The position numbers were made by a program, and so were the translations under genes. 64,000 bases of DNA from CAVPDA01 sp963702495 (lineage in GTDB: Bacteria; Pseudomonadota; Gammaproteobacteria; Burkholderiales; Rhodocyclaceae): NCBI GenBank assembly GCA_963702495.1, contig CAVPDA010000009.1, positions 62,001 through 126,000 of the forward strand, read 5' to 3'. The notes below the pieces were generated by a model. That model was not told where the DNA came from and searched no databases. It saw only the letters and a program-made list of their open reading frames with translations. Positions 41,417 through 49,883 of the stretch are shown here, in pieces; position 1 is the first letter of the stretch, and each line of letters starts with the position of its first letter.

Positions 41417-42439
41417 ATGAGCCGCAACGAATCCCTGCTTGCCGACTGGCGCGACCGGGCGCTCGCTTTGGAGGAAGCGGTGGGGCGGGCGGTGATCGGC
41501 CAGGAACGGGTGATCCGGCTCATCGACGTGGCGGTATTCGCGCGCGGCCACGTCCTGCTCGAAGGCGACGTCGGCGTCGGCAAGACCACCCTGCTGCGCG
41601 CCTTCGCCCGCGGCATCGGCGGCGCCTTCGAGCGCATCGAGGGCACGGTGGACATGATGCCGAGCGATCTCGTCTACTACACCTACGTCGGCGAAGACGG
41701 CCGGCCGCGCGTCGACCCCGGCCCCCTGCTGCGCCACGGTGCCGACCTCTCCGTGTTCTTCTTCAACGAGATCAACCGTGCCCGACCCCAGGTGCAATCG
41801 CTGCTGCTGCGCACGATGGCGGAGCGCAGCGTCGGTGCCTTCAACCGCCAGTACCGCTTTCCGCACCTGATCGTGTTCGCCGACCGCAACCGGGTTGAGA
41901 AAGAGGAAACCTTCGAACTGGCATCGGCGGCGCGCGACCGTTTCCTGTTCGAGTTGCAGATCGAGACGCCGTCGCAGCGCAGCATCCAGAGCGCACTGGT
42001 GTTCGATCCGCTCTACCACGACGCCGACGCACTGGTGGAACGGGTGCCCGAGGCACTGTTGTCGCACCTGGAATTGAACCAGGTCGCCGGCGTGATCCAG
42101 GAGGAAGTGCGCGCCAGCGAAACGCTGCACCACTACGCCCTCGAATTGTGGCGCGCCACGCGCGAGCCGGCGGCTTTCGGCATCGAAGTCGACGGCGTGG
42201 ACGTGGAACGGCTGGTGCTGGCCGGCGCCAGCCCGCGCGGCATGAGCATGCTGCTGCGCGCCGCGCGCGTCGGCGCCTGGCTCGACGGCCGGGATTTCCT
42301 CACGCCGGAGGACCTGCGCTCGGTGTTCGCCGAGGCCATCGGCCACCGCGTCTTCTTCACGCCGGTGTACGAGATGCGCCGCAGCCAGATCGCGCCGCGA
42401 CTGATGCGGCAGGTGCTGGACCGGGTGGCGGCGCCGTGA
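41417..42439 (+). CDS. mxaR: MoxR/MxaR-type AAA+ ATPase
   Basis: A 340-residue AAA+ ATPase: Walker A (GDVGVGKTT), Walker B (FFFNEINRA), and a C-terminal lid. In methylotrophs the MxaR ATPase works with MxaS, A, C, K and L in maturation of periplasmic methanol dehydrogenase, including Ca insertion into MxaFI. GGAG lies about 9 bases before the ATG, and its stop overlaps the GTG of mxaS. First gene of the mxaRSACKL operon. Confidence 0.9.
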   Translation: MSRNESLLADWRDRALALEEAVGRAVIGQERVIRLIDVAVFARGHVLLEGDVGVGKTTLLRAFARGIGGAFERIEGTVDMMPSDLVYYTYVGEDGRPRVDPGPLLRHGADLSVFFFNEINRARPQVQSLLLRTMAERSVGAFNRQYRFPHLIVFADRNRVEKEETFELASAARDRFLFELQIETPSQRSIQSALVFDPLYHDADALVERVPEALLSHLELNQVAGVIQEEVRASETLHHYALELWRATREPAAFGIEVDGVDVERLVLAGASPRGMSMLLRAARVGAWLDGRDFLTPEDLRSVFAEAIGHRVFFTPVYEMRRSQIAPRLMRQVLDRVAAP

Positions 42440-43302
42440 ACGACCTCGGCAGCATGCCGCCGCCGGAGTTCAGCTACCGTGTACCGTGGCGCGCCGGCGC
42501 GCCGCGTCCCGGTCACCATCGCGGCGCCCACCACGGCAGCGGCATGGATTTCATCGGCCATGCGCCGCTGCCTGCCTCGCCCGATCCGCGCCGCATCGAT
42601 TTCCGGGCCAGCCTGTACGACCCCTTCGGCCAGTGGCAGGTGCGCGTGTACCGCCAGCGCGCGAGCATCGCCGCCTGCCTCGTCGCCGACCTCTCCGCCT
42701 CGATGGGGTTCGCCGGCGCCCGTCGCAAGCTCGACGTACTCGCCGATTTCGCCGCCGCCCTCGGCCATTCGGCGGTCCGCAGCGGCGACGCCTTCGCTTT
42801 CGTCGGTTGCGGACGCCGGGTCGTGAGCGAACTGGTGCTGCCGCCGACCCATGCCCGCGGCGCTGCAATGGATGTCGCCGCCGCCCTGCGTGGCCTGCAG
42901 CCGACGGCCGACAGCGCAACGGGCCTGCGCGACGCGGCGGACTACCTGCCGCGCCAGCGTTCCCTGGTATTCCTCGCCTCCGATTTTCACTTCCCGATCG
43001 CCCTCGTCGACGACATTCTGGATGCGCTGGGCCACCACGCCGTCGTCCCGGTGGTCCTGTGGGATGCCGCCGAACGGGCGCCGGAGGCGGATTTCGGGCT
43101 GGCGCGGGTGCGCGATGCGGAGAGCGGACGCGCTCGCAGCCTCCTGCTGCGTCCGGCGTTGCGGCAGCGCTGGCAGGCGGCCTTCGAGCAGCGCCGGCGC
43201 ATGCTGGAACACTGTTTCTCCCGCCGCGACCTGCGCCCGTTTTTTCTCGTCGGCGAATTCCAGCCCGACGCCATGACGGCCTACTTTTTCGGCCGCGACT
43301 GA
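42436..43302 (+). CDS. mxaS: MxaS, DUF58-family maturation protein
   Basis: A 288-residue protein without membrane helices. The N-terminal part (YRVPWRAGAPRPGHH) is followed by a VWA-like DUF58 domain with DLSASM, a DxSxS metal-site motif, near residue 83. The start is a GTG overlapping the mxaR stop (GTGA). DUF58 and MoxR proteins act as pairs; this is the MxaS position in mxa operons. Confidence 0.87.
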   Translation: MNDLGSMPPPEFSYRVPWRAGAPRPGHHRGAHHGSGMDFIGHAPLPASPDPRRIDFRASLYDPFGQWQVRVYRQRASIAACLVADLSASMGFAGARRKLDVLADFAAALGHSAVRSGDAFAFVGCGRRVVSELVLPPTHARGAAMDVAAALRGLQPTADSATGLRDAADYLPRQRSLVFLASDFHFPIALVDDILDALGHHAVVPVVLWDAAERAPEADFGLARVRDAESGRARSLLLRPALRQRWQAAFEQRRRMLEHCFSRRDLRPFFLVGEFQPDAMTAYFFGRD

Positions 43303-43314
43303 ATCGGCTTCCAC

Positions 43315-44214
43315 GTGCACGCCGCCTGCCGCGTCCTCGCAATGCTCTGCCTTCCGGCGTCGGCTTGCGCCGCCGGAACCGGGGCGTGGACGGTCGAGGT
43401 GCTCAATCCGCGTCCCTTCGGCTATGTCATCGGCGACCTCGTCGAGCAGCACATCAGCCTGATCACGGACGGCACGCGCACCCTGGACACGGCGCAACTG
43501 CCGCCTCCGGGACGGGTGGACCGCTGGCTCGAACGCCGCTCCGTCGCCGTTGCCGAGGCCCGCACCGGCCGGCGCTGGGACATCACCCTTCAGTACCAGA
43601 TCCGCAACACCCCCGAGCAGGTGACCACCGTCAGCCTGCCCGAGGTCCGGCTGCAACTGACGGCGGCCGACGGCAGCAGCGAGGAGCACATCGGCGACTG
43701 GCCGATCAGCATCGCCCCGCTGACGCCGCCGACGGTGCTGGCGCGGGCCGGGCTGGAGGAAATGCGGCCGGACACTATGCCTCCCCTGGTGGACACCGGC
43801 AGCTACCGCCTGCGCCTCGGCCTCCATGCCCTGATCCTGAGCGGCCTCGGCGGGTTCGCCCTGTGGCGGCGTTTCGGCCTGTCCTGGGCCGGCGGCAGGC
43901 GCGGGCCGTTCGCCCTTGCCTGCCGCGATGTGCAGAGACTGGCGCGCCACCGTTCGCGCCCGGACATCCATGCCGCAGCGCTGCGGCGTCTGCACCGGGC
44001 GTTCGATCAGTGCGCCGGCCACACAGTGTTCGCCGATCAACTGGACGCCTTCTTCGCCCAACGGCCGCAGTTCGGCGCATTGCGTGCGGAAACGGAACAG
44101 TTGTTCCGCCAGTCGCGCCTGCTGTTTTTCGGCGGCGGCGGCGACGCCGGCTCCCTCGAGCGCGTGCTGGCGCTGGCCCGCGCCTACCACGCCGCCGAAC
44201 GACGGGGGGTCTGA
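43315..44214 (+). CDS. mxaA: MxaA, methanol dehydrogenase maturation protein
   Basis: A 299-residue protein starting at GTG: signal peptide (about 1-20), a periplasmic beta domain (VEVLNPRPFGYVIGDLVEQ near residues 27-45), one membrane helix (about 167-183), then a cytoplasmic alpha-helical tail. MxaA is required for Ca insertion into MxaFI-type methanol dehydrogenase. It lies 12 bases after mxaS and abuts mxaC. Confidence 0.87.
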   Translation: MHAACRVLAMLCLPASACAAGTGAWTVEVLNPRPFGYVIGDLVEQHISLITDGTRTLDTAQLPPPGRVDRWLERRSVAVAEARTGRRWDITLQYQIRNTPEQVTTVSLPEVRLQLTAADGSSEEHIGDWPISIAPLTPPTVLARAGLEEMRPDTMPPLVDTGSYRLRLGLHALILSGLGGFALWRRFGLSWAGGRRGPFALACRDVQRLARHRSRPDIHAAALRRLHRAFDQCAGHTVFADQLDAFFAQRPQFGALRAETEQLFRQSRLLFFGGGGDAGSLERVLALARAYHAAERRGV

Positions 44215-45219
44215 ATGTTCGCTGACCTGGCGGTGGAGCACCCGGCGCTGCTGCTGCTGTTGCCGCTGGCGCTGCTGCCCCTGCTGCGCCGGTCCGCCGA
44301 CGCCAGCACCTTCTCCTGGCTTGAACTGATCCCGCCCGATCCCTTGTCGGACCTGCTCGGCTGGCTGGAACGGGGACTGGCGGCGTTCGCCATCGCCGCC
44401 ACCGTGCTCGGGATGGCCGCACCGCAGCGCGAGGAGGTGCCGATGGAGCGCGTCGGGCGCGGCGCCGAAATCGTCCTCCTGCTCGACCGCAGCCGCAGCA
44501 TGGACCTGCCCTTCGCCACCGCTGCCATGGTCAACTGGTTCGACACCAGCGGCGAAACCAAGGGCCATGCCGCGCGGCGCCTGCTCGCCGAGTTCACGGC
44601 GCGCCGCCGCAACGATGCCTTCGCCATGGTCGCCTTCAGCACCAACCCCATCACCGTGCTGCCATTCACGCGCCAGGAAGAGGCCGTGCAGGCGGCCATC
44701 GCCGCCGCCGGCAGCGGGCGCGGACTGGCCGAGACCGACATCGGGCGCGGCCTGCTGCGGGCGGCATCCCTGTTCGAATCGCGCCCCTACAGCGGTTCGC
44801 GCATCGTGCTCATGGTGTCCGACGGCGGCGCCCACCTCGACGAGGACACGCGCCGGCGCGTCGCTGCCGCGATGAAACGCAGCCGCATCGCCCTCTACTG
44901 GATCTACATCCGCTCTCTCGGCAGCCCCGGGCTGACGCCCGCCGCCGGCGGCGCGGACAGCGATTCCGATCTGGTGCCGGAATCCGCCTTGCACCGCTAC
45001 TTCAGATCGATGGGCACACCCTACCAGGCGTTCGAGGCGGAGAGTGCAGGTGCCCTGCAGCGCGCCATGACGGCGGTGGACCAGGCCGAGAACCTGCCGA
45101 TCGTATATACCATCCGTCTGCCGCGGCTCGACCTGGCCCCGTTCTGCTACGGCATGGCGCTGCTGGCGGCCCTGGCGCTGACGGCGCTGCACCTGATCGC
45201 GGTCCGGCCATGGCGTTGA
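44215..45219 (+). CDS. mxaC: MxaC, VWA-domain membrane protein
   Basis: A 334-residue protein with N-terminal helices (about 10-25 and 55-70), a VWA domain with an intact MIDAS motif (LLDRSRSM, near residue 91), and a C-terminal helix (about 308-330). This is the MxaC pattern; with MxaA, K and L it serves methanol dehydrogenase metal loading. It starts at the base after the mxaA stop and overlaps mxaK by 10 bases. Confidence 0.88.
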   Translation: MFADLAVEHPALLLLLPLALLPLLRRSADASTFSWLELIPPDPLSDLLGWLERGLAAFAIAATVLGMAAPQREEVPMERVGRGAEIVLLLDRSRSMDLPFATAAMVNWFDTSGETKGHAARRLLAEFTARRRNDAFAMVAFSTNPITVLPFTRQEEAVQAAIAAAGSGRGLAETDIGRGLLRAASLFESRPYSGSRIVLMVSDGGAHLDEDTRRRVAAAMKRSRIALYWIYIRSLGSPGLTPAAGGADSDSDLVPESALHRYFRSMGTPYQAFEAESAGALQRAMTAVDQAENLPIVYTIRLPRLDLAPFCYGMALLAALALTALHLIAVRPWR

Positions 45220-45758
45220 AGCGACGCGGCGCACGGCTGCTCGGGACGCTCGCCGCCACGGTGGCCCTGCTCGCCCTCGCGGACGGCTATCGATGGTGGC
45301 AAGCTTCCCGCACCAACGCCGCCATTCGCTCCCAGCCCATGGCCGAACCGGCGCTCGACGAAGCGTCGCAGATCGTATTTGCCCGTGCTTGGCGCCATGC
45401 GGCGGCGGGAGACTACCACCGCGCCGTGACCGCCTATCGCGAGGCGGCAAGCCGGGGGGACGAAGCTCTGCGCCAGGCCGCGCTCTACAACAGCGCCAAT
45501 CTGCATCTGCGCGAGGCCTTGCGGCTGCGGGAACAGGGAGCCGAGCCCCAGGTTCTGCCGTTGCTGGAAATGGCCAAGCAGGGCTACCGCGACGTGCTGC
45601 ATGCCAATCCCGGCTACTGGGATGCGAAGTACAACCTGGAGCGCGCGCTGCGCCTGGCACCCGAGACGGATGAGGACGAAGCCGGCGCCCTCACCCCGCC
45701 GCCGCCGAGCGAACGAGCCGCCACTACCATGAAGGCCTTCACCCTCGGACTGCCATGA
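45210..45758 (+). CDS. mxaK: MxaK, methanol dehydrogenase maturation protein
   Basis: A 182-residue protein with one N-terminal membrane helix (about 10-26) and a periplasmic TPR-like helical domain (AAAGDYHRAVTAYREAA, YNSANLHLREAL, YWDAKYNLERAL). It overlaps mxaC by 10 bases and mxaL by 4. Function by position and pattern. Confidence 0.85.
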   Translation: MALKRRGARLLGTLAATVALLALADGYRWWQASRTNAAIRSQPMAEPALDEASQIVFARAWRHAAAGDYHRAVTAYREAASRGDEALRQAALYNSANLHLREALRLREQGAEPQVLPLLEMAKQGYRDVLHANPGYWDAKYNLERALRLAPETDEDEAGALTPPPPSERAATTMKAFTLGLP

Positions 45759-46699
45759 GCGCGCGCCTGGGACACCGCAGCGCGGCCCTGCTGCTCGCCT
45801 GCGCCGCGCTGGCGGCGACCTTCCTCGCGCCGCAGGCGTCGTTCCAGCGCGCCACGTTCAGGCTGCTGGTGACGCTGGACATTACCCAGAGCATGAACAC
45901 CGCCGACTACCGGGTCGGGTCCGCCATGGTCAGCCGGCTCGATTACGCCAAGGCCGCGCTGCGCAACACCCTGCTGCGCCTGCCCTGCGGCTCGCACGTG
46001 GGCTGGGGCGTGTTCTCGGAATACCGCACGCTGGTCCTGCTGGCGCCGGTCGAGGTGTGCGCGAACTTCGACGATCTCGCCGCCGTCCTGGAAGGTATCG
46101 ACGGCACCATGGCCTGGGCCGGCGCGAGCGAGGTGGCCAAGGGACTGCATTCGGGAATTCGGGCGGCGCGCGAACTCGGCGGCGACACGCGCCTGGTGTT
46201 CGTCAGCGACGGACACGAAGCGCCGCCGCTGCATCCGCGCTATCTGCCGCGCTTCGACGGCAGGCCGGGCGAGGTCCAGGGACTGATCCTCGGCACCGGC
46301 GAGGCAGCCTTGTCACCGATTCCGAAGTTCGATGCGGACGGCCGATCCCTCGGCTTCTGGGGCGCGGACGAGGTGATGCAGACCGACGTCTACAGCCGCG
46401 GCCGCGCCTCCAGCGTGGCCGGGGAAGCAATGTTGGGCGCCGACGCGGACCCGGCCGCCCGAAGATCCCCGACGGAGCATCTGTCCTCGCTCAAGGAGTC
46501 GCATCTCCAGCAACTGGCCGCCGAGACGGGACTGTCGTACCGCCGGCTCGACCGACCCGATGCACCGTGGGACGCGGCGCGGCAGGCCGGCCTGGCGCAG
46601 GACACGGCGGTCATGACCGACCTGCGCTTGGTGCCGGCGACGGCAGCGCTGCTGCTTCTGGTGCTGCCCTTCCTGCTGCGGCGCAAAGCGGATCAGTAG
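45755..46699 (+). CDS. mxaL: MxaL, VWA-domain maturation protein
   Basis: A 314-residue protein: signal anchor (about 8-26), periplasmic VWA domain with a MIDAS-like DITQSMNTADY near residue 47, and a C-terminal membrane helix (about 290-308). Last gene of mxaRSACKL. Its stop overlaps the 3' end of the convergent dehydratase gene by 7 bases, so transcription from each side runs into the other. Confidence 0.87.
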   Translation: MSARLGHRSAALLLACAALAATFLAPQASFQRATFRLLVTLDITQSMNTADYRVGSAMVSRLDYAKAALRNTLLRLPCGSHVGWGVFSEYRTLVLLAPVEVCANFDDLAAVLEGIDGTMAWAGASEVAKGLHSGIRAARELGGDTRLVFVSDGHEAPPLHPRYLPRFDGRPGEVQGLILGTGEAALSPIPKFDADGRSLGFWGADEVMQTDVYSRGRASSVAGEAMLGADADPAARRSPTEHLSSLKESHLQQLAAETGLSYRRLDRPDAPWDAARQAGLAQDTAVMTDLRLVPATAALLLLVLPFLLRRKADQ

Positions 46700-47073
46700 T
46701 CGTACTTGATGTAGCGGAAGCGCTGGTCGTCCGCCGGCGTGCCTTCCAGGGGGCCCGCCTCCTTCGCCGGCTGCCAGTGCACGACCTCCTCGATCTTCTT
46801 CGCCAGGGCGAAGTCCTTGTCCGTGATGCCCTTGGCCGAATGGGTCACCAGCTTGACGATGACGAATGCGTAGGAGACGGTGAGGTCCGGATGATGCCAT
46901 GCCGCTTCCGCCAGATGACCGACAGTGTTCACCACCATCAGCGTACCCTTCCAGCCCTCGGTGCGGTACTTGCGCCGGATCCAGCCATCCTCGAAGTACC
47001 AGTGCGGCAGCTCGCGCGCGAGCCGCTCCTTGATTTCCTGTTCCGGGTAAGCGTGTTCCTTGGTCCGTTCCAT
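46693..47073 (-). CDS. Pterin-4a-carbinolamine dehydratase
   Basis: A 126-residue PCD/DCoH-family protein with the signature EAAWHHPDL (two catalytic His) and TDKDFALAKKIEEV. The family dehydrates 4a-hydroxy-tetrahydropterins. PCD genes recur in H4MPT gene clusters, where a role in pterin metabolism is assumed. The ATG at 47073 has GGAGAG about 6 bases upstream; the ATG at 47085 has none. It is divergent from xoxF. Confidence 0.88.
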   Translation of the reverse strand: MERTKEHAYPEQEIKERLARELPHWYFEDGWIRRKYRTEGWKGTLMVVNTVGHLAEAAWHHPDLTVSYAFVIVKLVTHSAKGITDKDFALAKKIEEVVHWQPAKEAGPLEGTPADDQRFRYIKYDY

Positions 47074-47213
47074 TTTTCTCTCCATGAGTAAGACTTGACA
47101 CCGCAACCCCTGTCGCGAGCGCGTTCCCGCCCGGCTGCGGCCGCGGCAACGCGATGCGATGCTGCGATGCAGCAGGTGCCGCAGGCGCCGCCCCTCCCGA
47201 CCGCTACTTCCTG

Positions 47214-47263
47214 TGACACAGAATGTTCATAAAGATGCCATTCCAGTTTCACTTCTGACACAG
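47214..47263. repeat. Direct repeat pair TGACACAG upstream of xoxF
   Basis: TGACACAG at 47214-47221 and 47256-47263, 42 bp apart (four helical turns), each preceded by a nearby ACTTC. The spacing puts both on the same DNA face, as for a dimeric or paired activator. The regulator is unknown. Confidence 0.4.
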
Positions 47264-47337
47264 GCGCCGGCGGCGGACGGCTGCTTGCCGGAAAACACCC
47301 CGCTCCTCGCCCTCCGCGGCCCGATGCGACTTGCGCC

Positions 47338-47365
47338 TTGATCCGGGCATGCAATGTGCTAAAAA
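47338..47365 (+). promoter_or_regulatory. Possible xoxF promoter
   Basis: TTGATC (47338) and TAAAAA (47360) with a 16-base spacer, about 120 bases before the xoxF ATG and downstream of the direct repeats. Only an approximate sigma-70 match. Confidence 0.3.
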
Positions 47366-47485
47366 GAATCAACCTCGGCATTTACTCGCCTTATCGCGGC
47401 GCACCGAGGGATATTGCAGTGGCGGAAGAATGCGTGCCGCAAAGCAAAAACGGCACCGGATATCACACACAGGAGGAGACACTAT

Positions 47486-49294
47486 ATGTCGTGCGTCGCT
47501 CAACGAATGAAATGGCCGCTGGCCCTGGCTGCGCTGGCCGTACCCGGGCTGGTGCTGGCCAATGCCGACGTGGCCAAACTGACCAAGGATCCGAAGAACT
47601 GGGCCATGCAGGCAGGTGATTTCGCCAACCAGCGCCACTCGGATCTGAAGCAGATCAACAAGGACAACGTGAAGAATCTGCGGGTCGCGTGAACCTTCTC
47701 CACCGGCGTGCTGCGCGGCCACGAAGGCGGCCCCCTGGTGATCGGCGACACGCTCTACGTCCATTCACCTTTCCCCAACAAGGTCTTCGCCATCGACCTC
47801 GAGACGCAGAAGATCAAGTGGAAGTACGAGCCCAAGCAGGATCCGAGCGTGATTCCGGTGATGTGCTGCGACACCGTCAACCGCGGCCTCGCCTACGCCG
47901 AGGGCAAAGTCTTCCTGCAGCAGGCCGACACCAATCTCGTCGCCCTCGACGCCAAGTCGGGCAAGGAACTGTGGAAGGTCAAGAACGGCGATCCGAAGCT
48001 CGGCGCCACCAACACCAACGCACCCCACGTCTTCAAAGACAAGGTGATCACCGGCATCTCCGGCGGCGAGTTCGGTGTGCGCGGCTACATCGCGGCCTAC
48101 AACATCAACGACGGCAAGCTGGCGTGGAAGGGCTACAGCATGGGTCCCGACGCGGAGATGCTGATGGATCCGGACAAGAGCATGACCTGGACCGACGGCA
48201 AGATGGCGCCCGTGGGCAAGGACTCCTCGCTCAAGACCTGGCAGGGCGACCAGTGGAAGATCGGCGGCGGCACCACCTGGGGCTGGTTCTCCTACGATCC
48301 CGAGTTGAACCTGATGTACTACGGCTCCGGCAATCCGTCCACCTGGAACCCGAAGCAGCGTCCGGGCGACAACAAGTGGTCCATGACCCTGTGGGCGCGC
48401 GACGTCAACACCGGCAAGGTGAAGTGGGTGTATCAGATGACGCCGCACGACGAGTGGGACTATGACGGCATCAACGAGGTGCCCCTGGTGAACATCAAGG
48501 TCAAAGGCAAGGACCGCAAGGCGCTGGTGCACTTCGACCGCAACGGCTTCGCGTACACGCTCGACCGCGTCACCGGGGAACTGCTGGTGGCCGAGAAGTA
48601 TGATCCGAAGGTCAATTGGGCGACCGGCGTCGATATGAAGACGGGGCGGCCGCAGGTCGTGGCCAAGTACTCCACCGACCAGAACGGCCCCGACGTGAAC
48701 AGCAAGGGCATCTGCCCCGCCGCGCTGGGCACGAAGGACCAGCAGCCGGTGTCCTTCAACCCGCAGACCAACCTGTTCTACGTCCCGACCAACCATGTCT
48801 GCATGGACTACGAGCCGTTCAAGGTCGAGTACACCGCCGGTCAGCCCTACGTCGGCGCGACGTTGTCGATGTATCCGGCGCCGGGCAGCCACGGCGGCAT
48901 GGGTAACTTCATCACCTGGGATGCCGGCACCGGCAAGATCGTCCAGTCCAAGGCGGAGAAGTTCTCGGTGTGGAGCGGTGTCCTGACCACCGCCGGCGGC
49001 ATCGCCTGCTATGGCACGCTGGAGGGCCACCTCAAGTGCGTCGATGCCAAGGACATCACCAAGGAGCTGTACAGGTTCAAGACGCCGTCCGGCATCATCG
49101 GCAACGTCAACACCTGGGAATACAAGGGCAAGCAGTACATCGGCGTGCTCTCGGGCATCGGCGGCTGGGCCGGCATCGGCATGGCGGCGGGCCTGGAGAA
49201 GGACACCGAAGGGCTCGGTGCGGTGGGCGGCTACAAGGAGCTGAAGGACTACACCGAACTGGGCGGCGTCATGACGGTGTTTTCCCTGCCGTAG
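47486..49294 (+). CDS. xoxF: Lanthanide-dependent methanol dehydrogenase XoxF, interrupted by an in-frame TGA
   Basis: 602 codons of a PQQ methanol dehydrogenase (eight-bladed propeller), periplasmic, oxidising methanol to formaldehyde. Signal peptide about 1-28 (ending VLA-NADV). Seen: the adjacent-cysteine motif MCCDT that caps PQQ, the metal-site Glu in GGEFG and Asn in GNPSTWNP, and DEWDYDG, where the second Asp two residues after the catalytic Asp is the lanthanide signature (Ala in MxaF). Codon 69 (47690-47692) is TGA where the family has Trp (RVA-W-TFSTG). The frame is otherwise intact and conserved on both sides. A strong Shine-Dalgarno AGGAGGAG precedes the ATG. Either a nonsense mutation, a sequencing error, or readthrough; TGA is an ordinary stop elsewhere here. 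Confidence 0.93.
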
Positions 49295-49337
49295 GGACGG
49301 GCAGAGGTATGTGAAGGTGTAGGAAGTCGAGAGCGCG

Positions 49338-49376
49338 ACTGGCATCCTGACCGCAGTCGGGATGCCAGTTTTTTTT
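49338..49376 (+). terminator. Strong intrinsic terminator between xoxF and xoxG
   Basis: Stem ACTGGCATCC / GGATGCCAGT with an 12-base loop and eight T. It ends 22 bases before the xoxG ATG, so read-through would set the xoxG level relative to xoxF. Confidence 0.88.
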
Positions 49377-49398
49377 GAACCTCACGAATGTCCAAATC

Positions 49399-49797
49399 AT
49401 GAATGCAAAGCTCGTCATCGCCTCGCTGACTCTCGCGTCGGTCGTAACGATCGCGCCCGCCTGCGCCGCCGACGCCGCGCCATACACTGTGGTGGACGGC
49501 ACCAAGGTCGATGCCAAGACCATGGAAGGCTGGCGCACCTGGCGTGCCCTGGCCTGCGAACGCTGCCACGGCAAGAACCAGGAAGGTATGGTCGGACCAT
49601 CCCTGCTCGAAAGCCTCAAGAGCCTTTCGAAGGACGAGTTCAATAAGACGGTGCTCGAAGGTCGCCCCGAAAAGGGCATGCCCAACTTCAACGGCAGCAA
49701 GCAAGTGACCGACAACATCGACGGTCTCTACGGCTATCTCAAAGGCCGCTCCGACGGCGCCATCAAGGCCGGCCGCGTGGAGGAAATCAAGCCGTAG
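49399..49797 (+). CDS. xoxG: XoxG-type cytochrome c, electron acceptor of XoxF
   Basis: A 132-residue periplasmic cytochrome c with signal peptide (about 1-24, ending ACA-ADA), a single heme motif CERCH near residue 54 and a distal Met region in KGMPNF. XoxG (cytochrome cL of the Xox system) takes electrons from XoxF. The ATG at 49399 was chosen for its signal peptide; Shine-Dalgarno is weak. It is shorter than many XoxG proteins but in the standard xoxF-xoxG-xoxJ order. Confidence 0.85.
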   Translation: MNAKLVIASLTLASVVTIAPACAADAAPYTVVDGTKVDAKTMEGWRTWRALACERCHGKNQEGMVGPSLLESLKSLSKDEFNKTVLEGRPEKGMPNFNGSKQVTDNIDGLYGYLKGRSDGAIKAGRVEEIKP

Positions 49798-49883
49798 CGG
49801 CGGCGGGCGGCGCCTTGCCGCGCCACTTTCGCCGGTGTAGTCTGAAGCACTTGGCCCGTCACGAGATTCCATCCCAGCCCATC

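Larger units (their letters stand above)
47074..47485. other. Intergenic control region between the dehydratase gene and xoxF
   Basis: 412 bases without a gene. It holds a pair of direct repeats (47214 and 47256), a possible promoter (47338-47365) and the xoxF Shine-Dalgarno AGGAGGAG at about 47471. The first 140 bases are very GC-rich and would carry the dehydratase promoter. Confidence 0.6.

Noticed and set aside
42133..45660. A 1,175-residue open frame on the minus strand across the mxa genes
   Set aside because: It is antisense to mxaRSACK in very GC-rich DNA, is dominated by Arg/Ala/Gly, and shows no domain; a compositional shadow.
47486..49294. UGA read as tryptophan genome-wide
   Set aside because: TGA is the natural stop of many intact genes here (for example the PDZ-TPR-CsgG gene, dapA-side genes and mch with its overlapping start), so a code change is not tenable.
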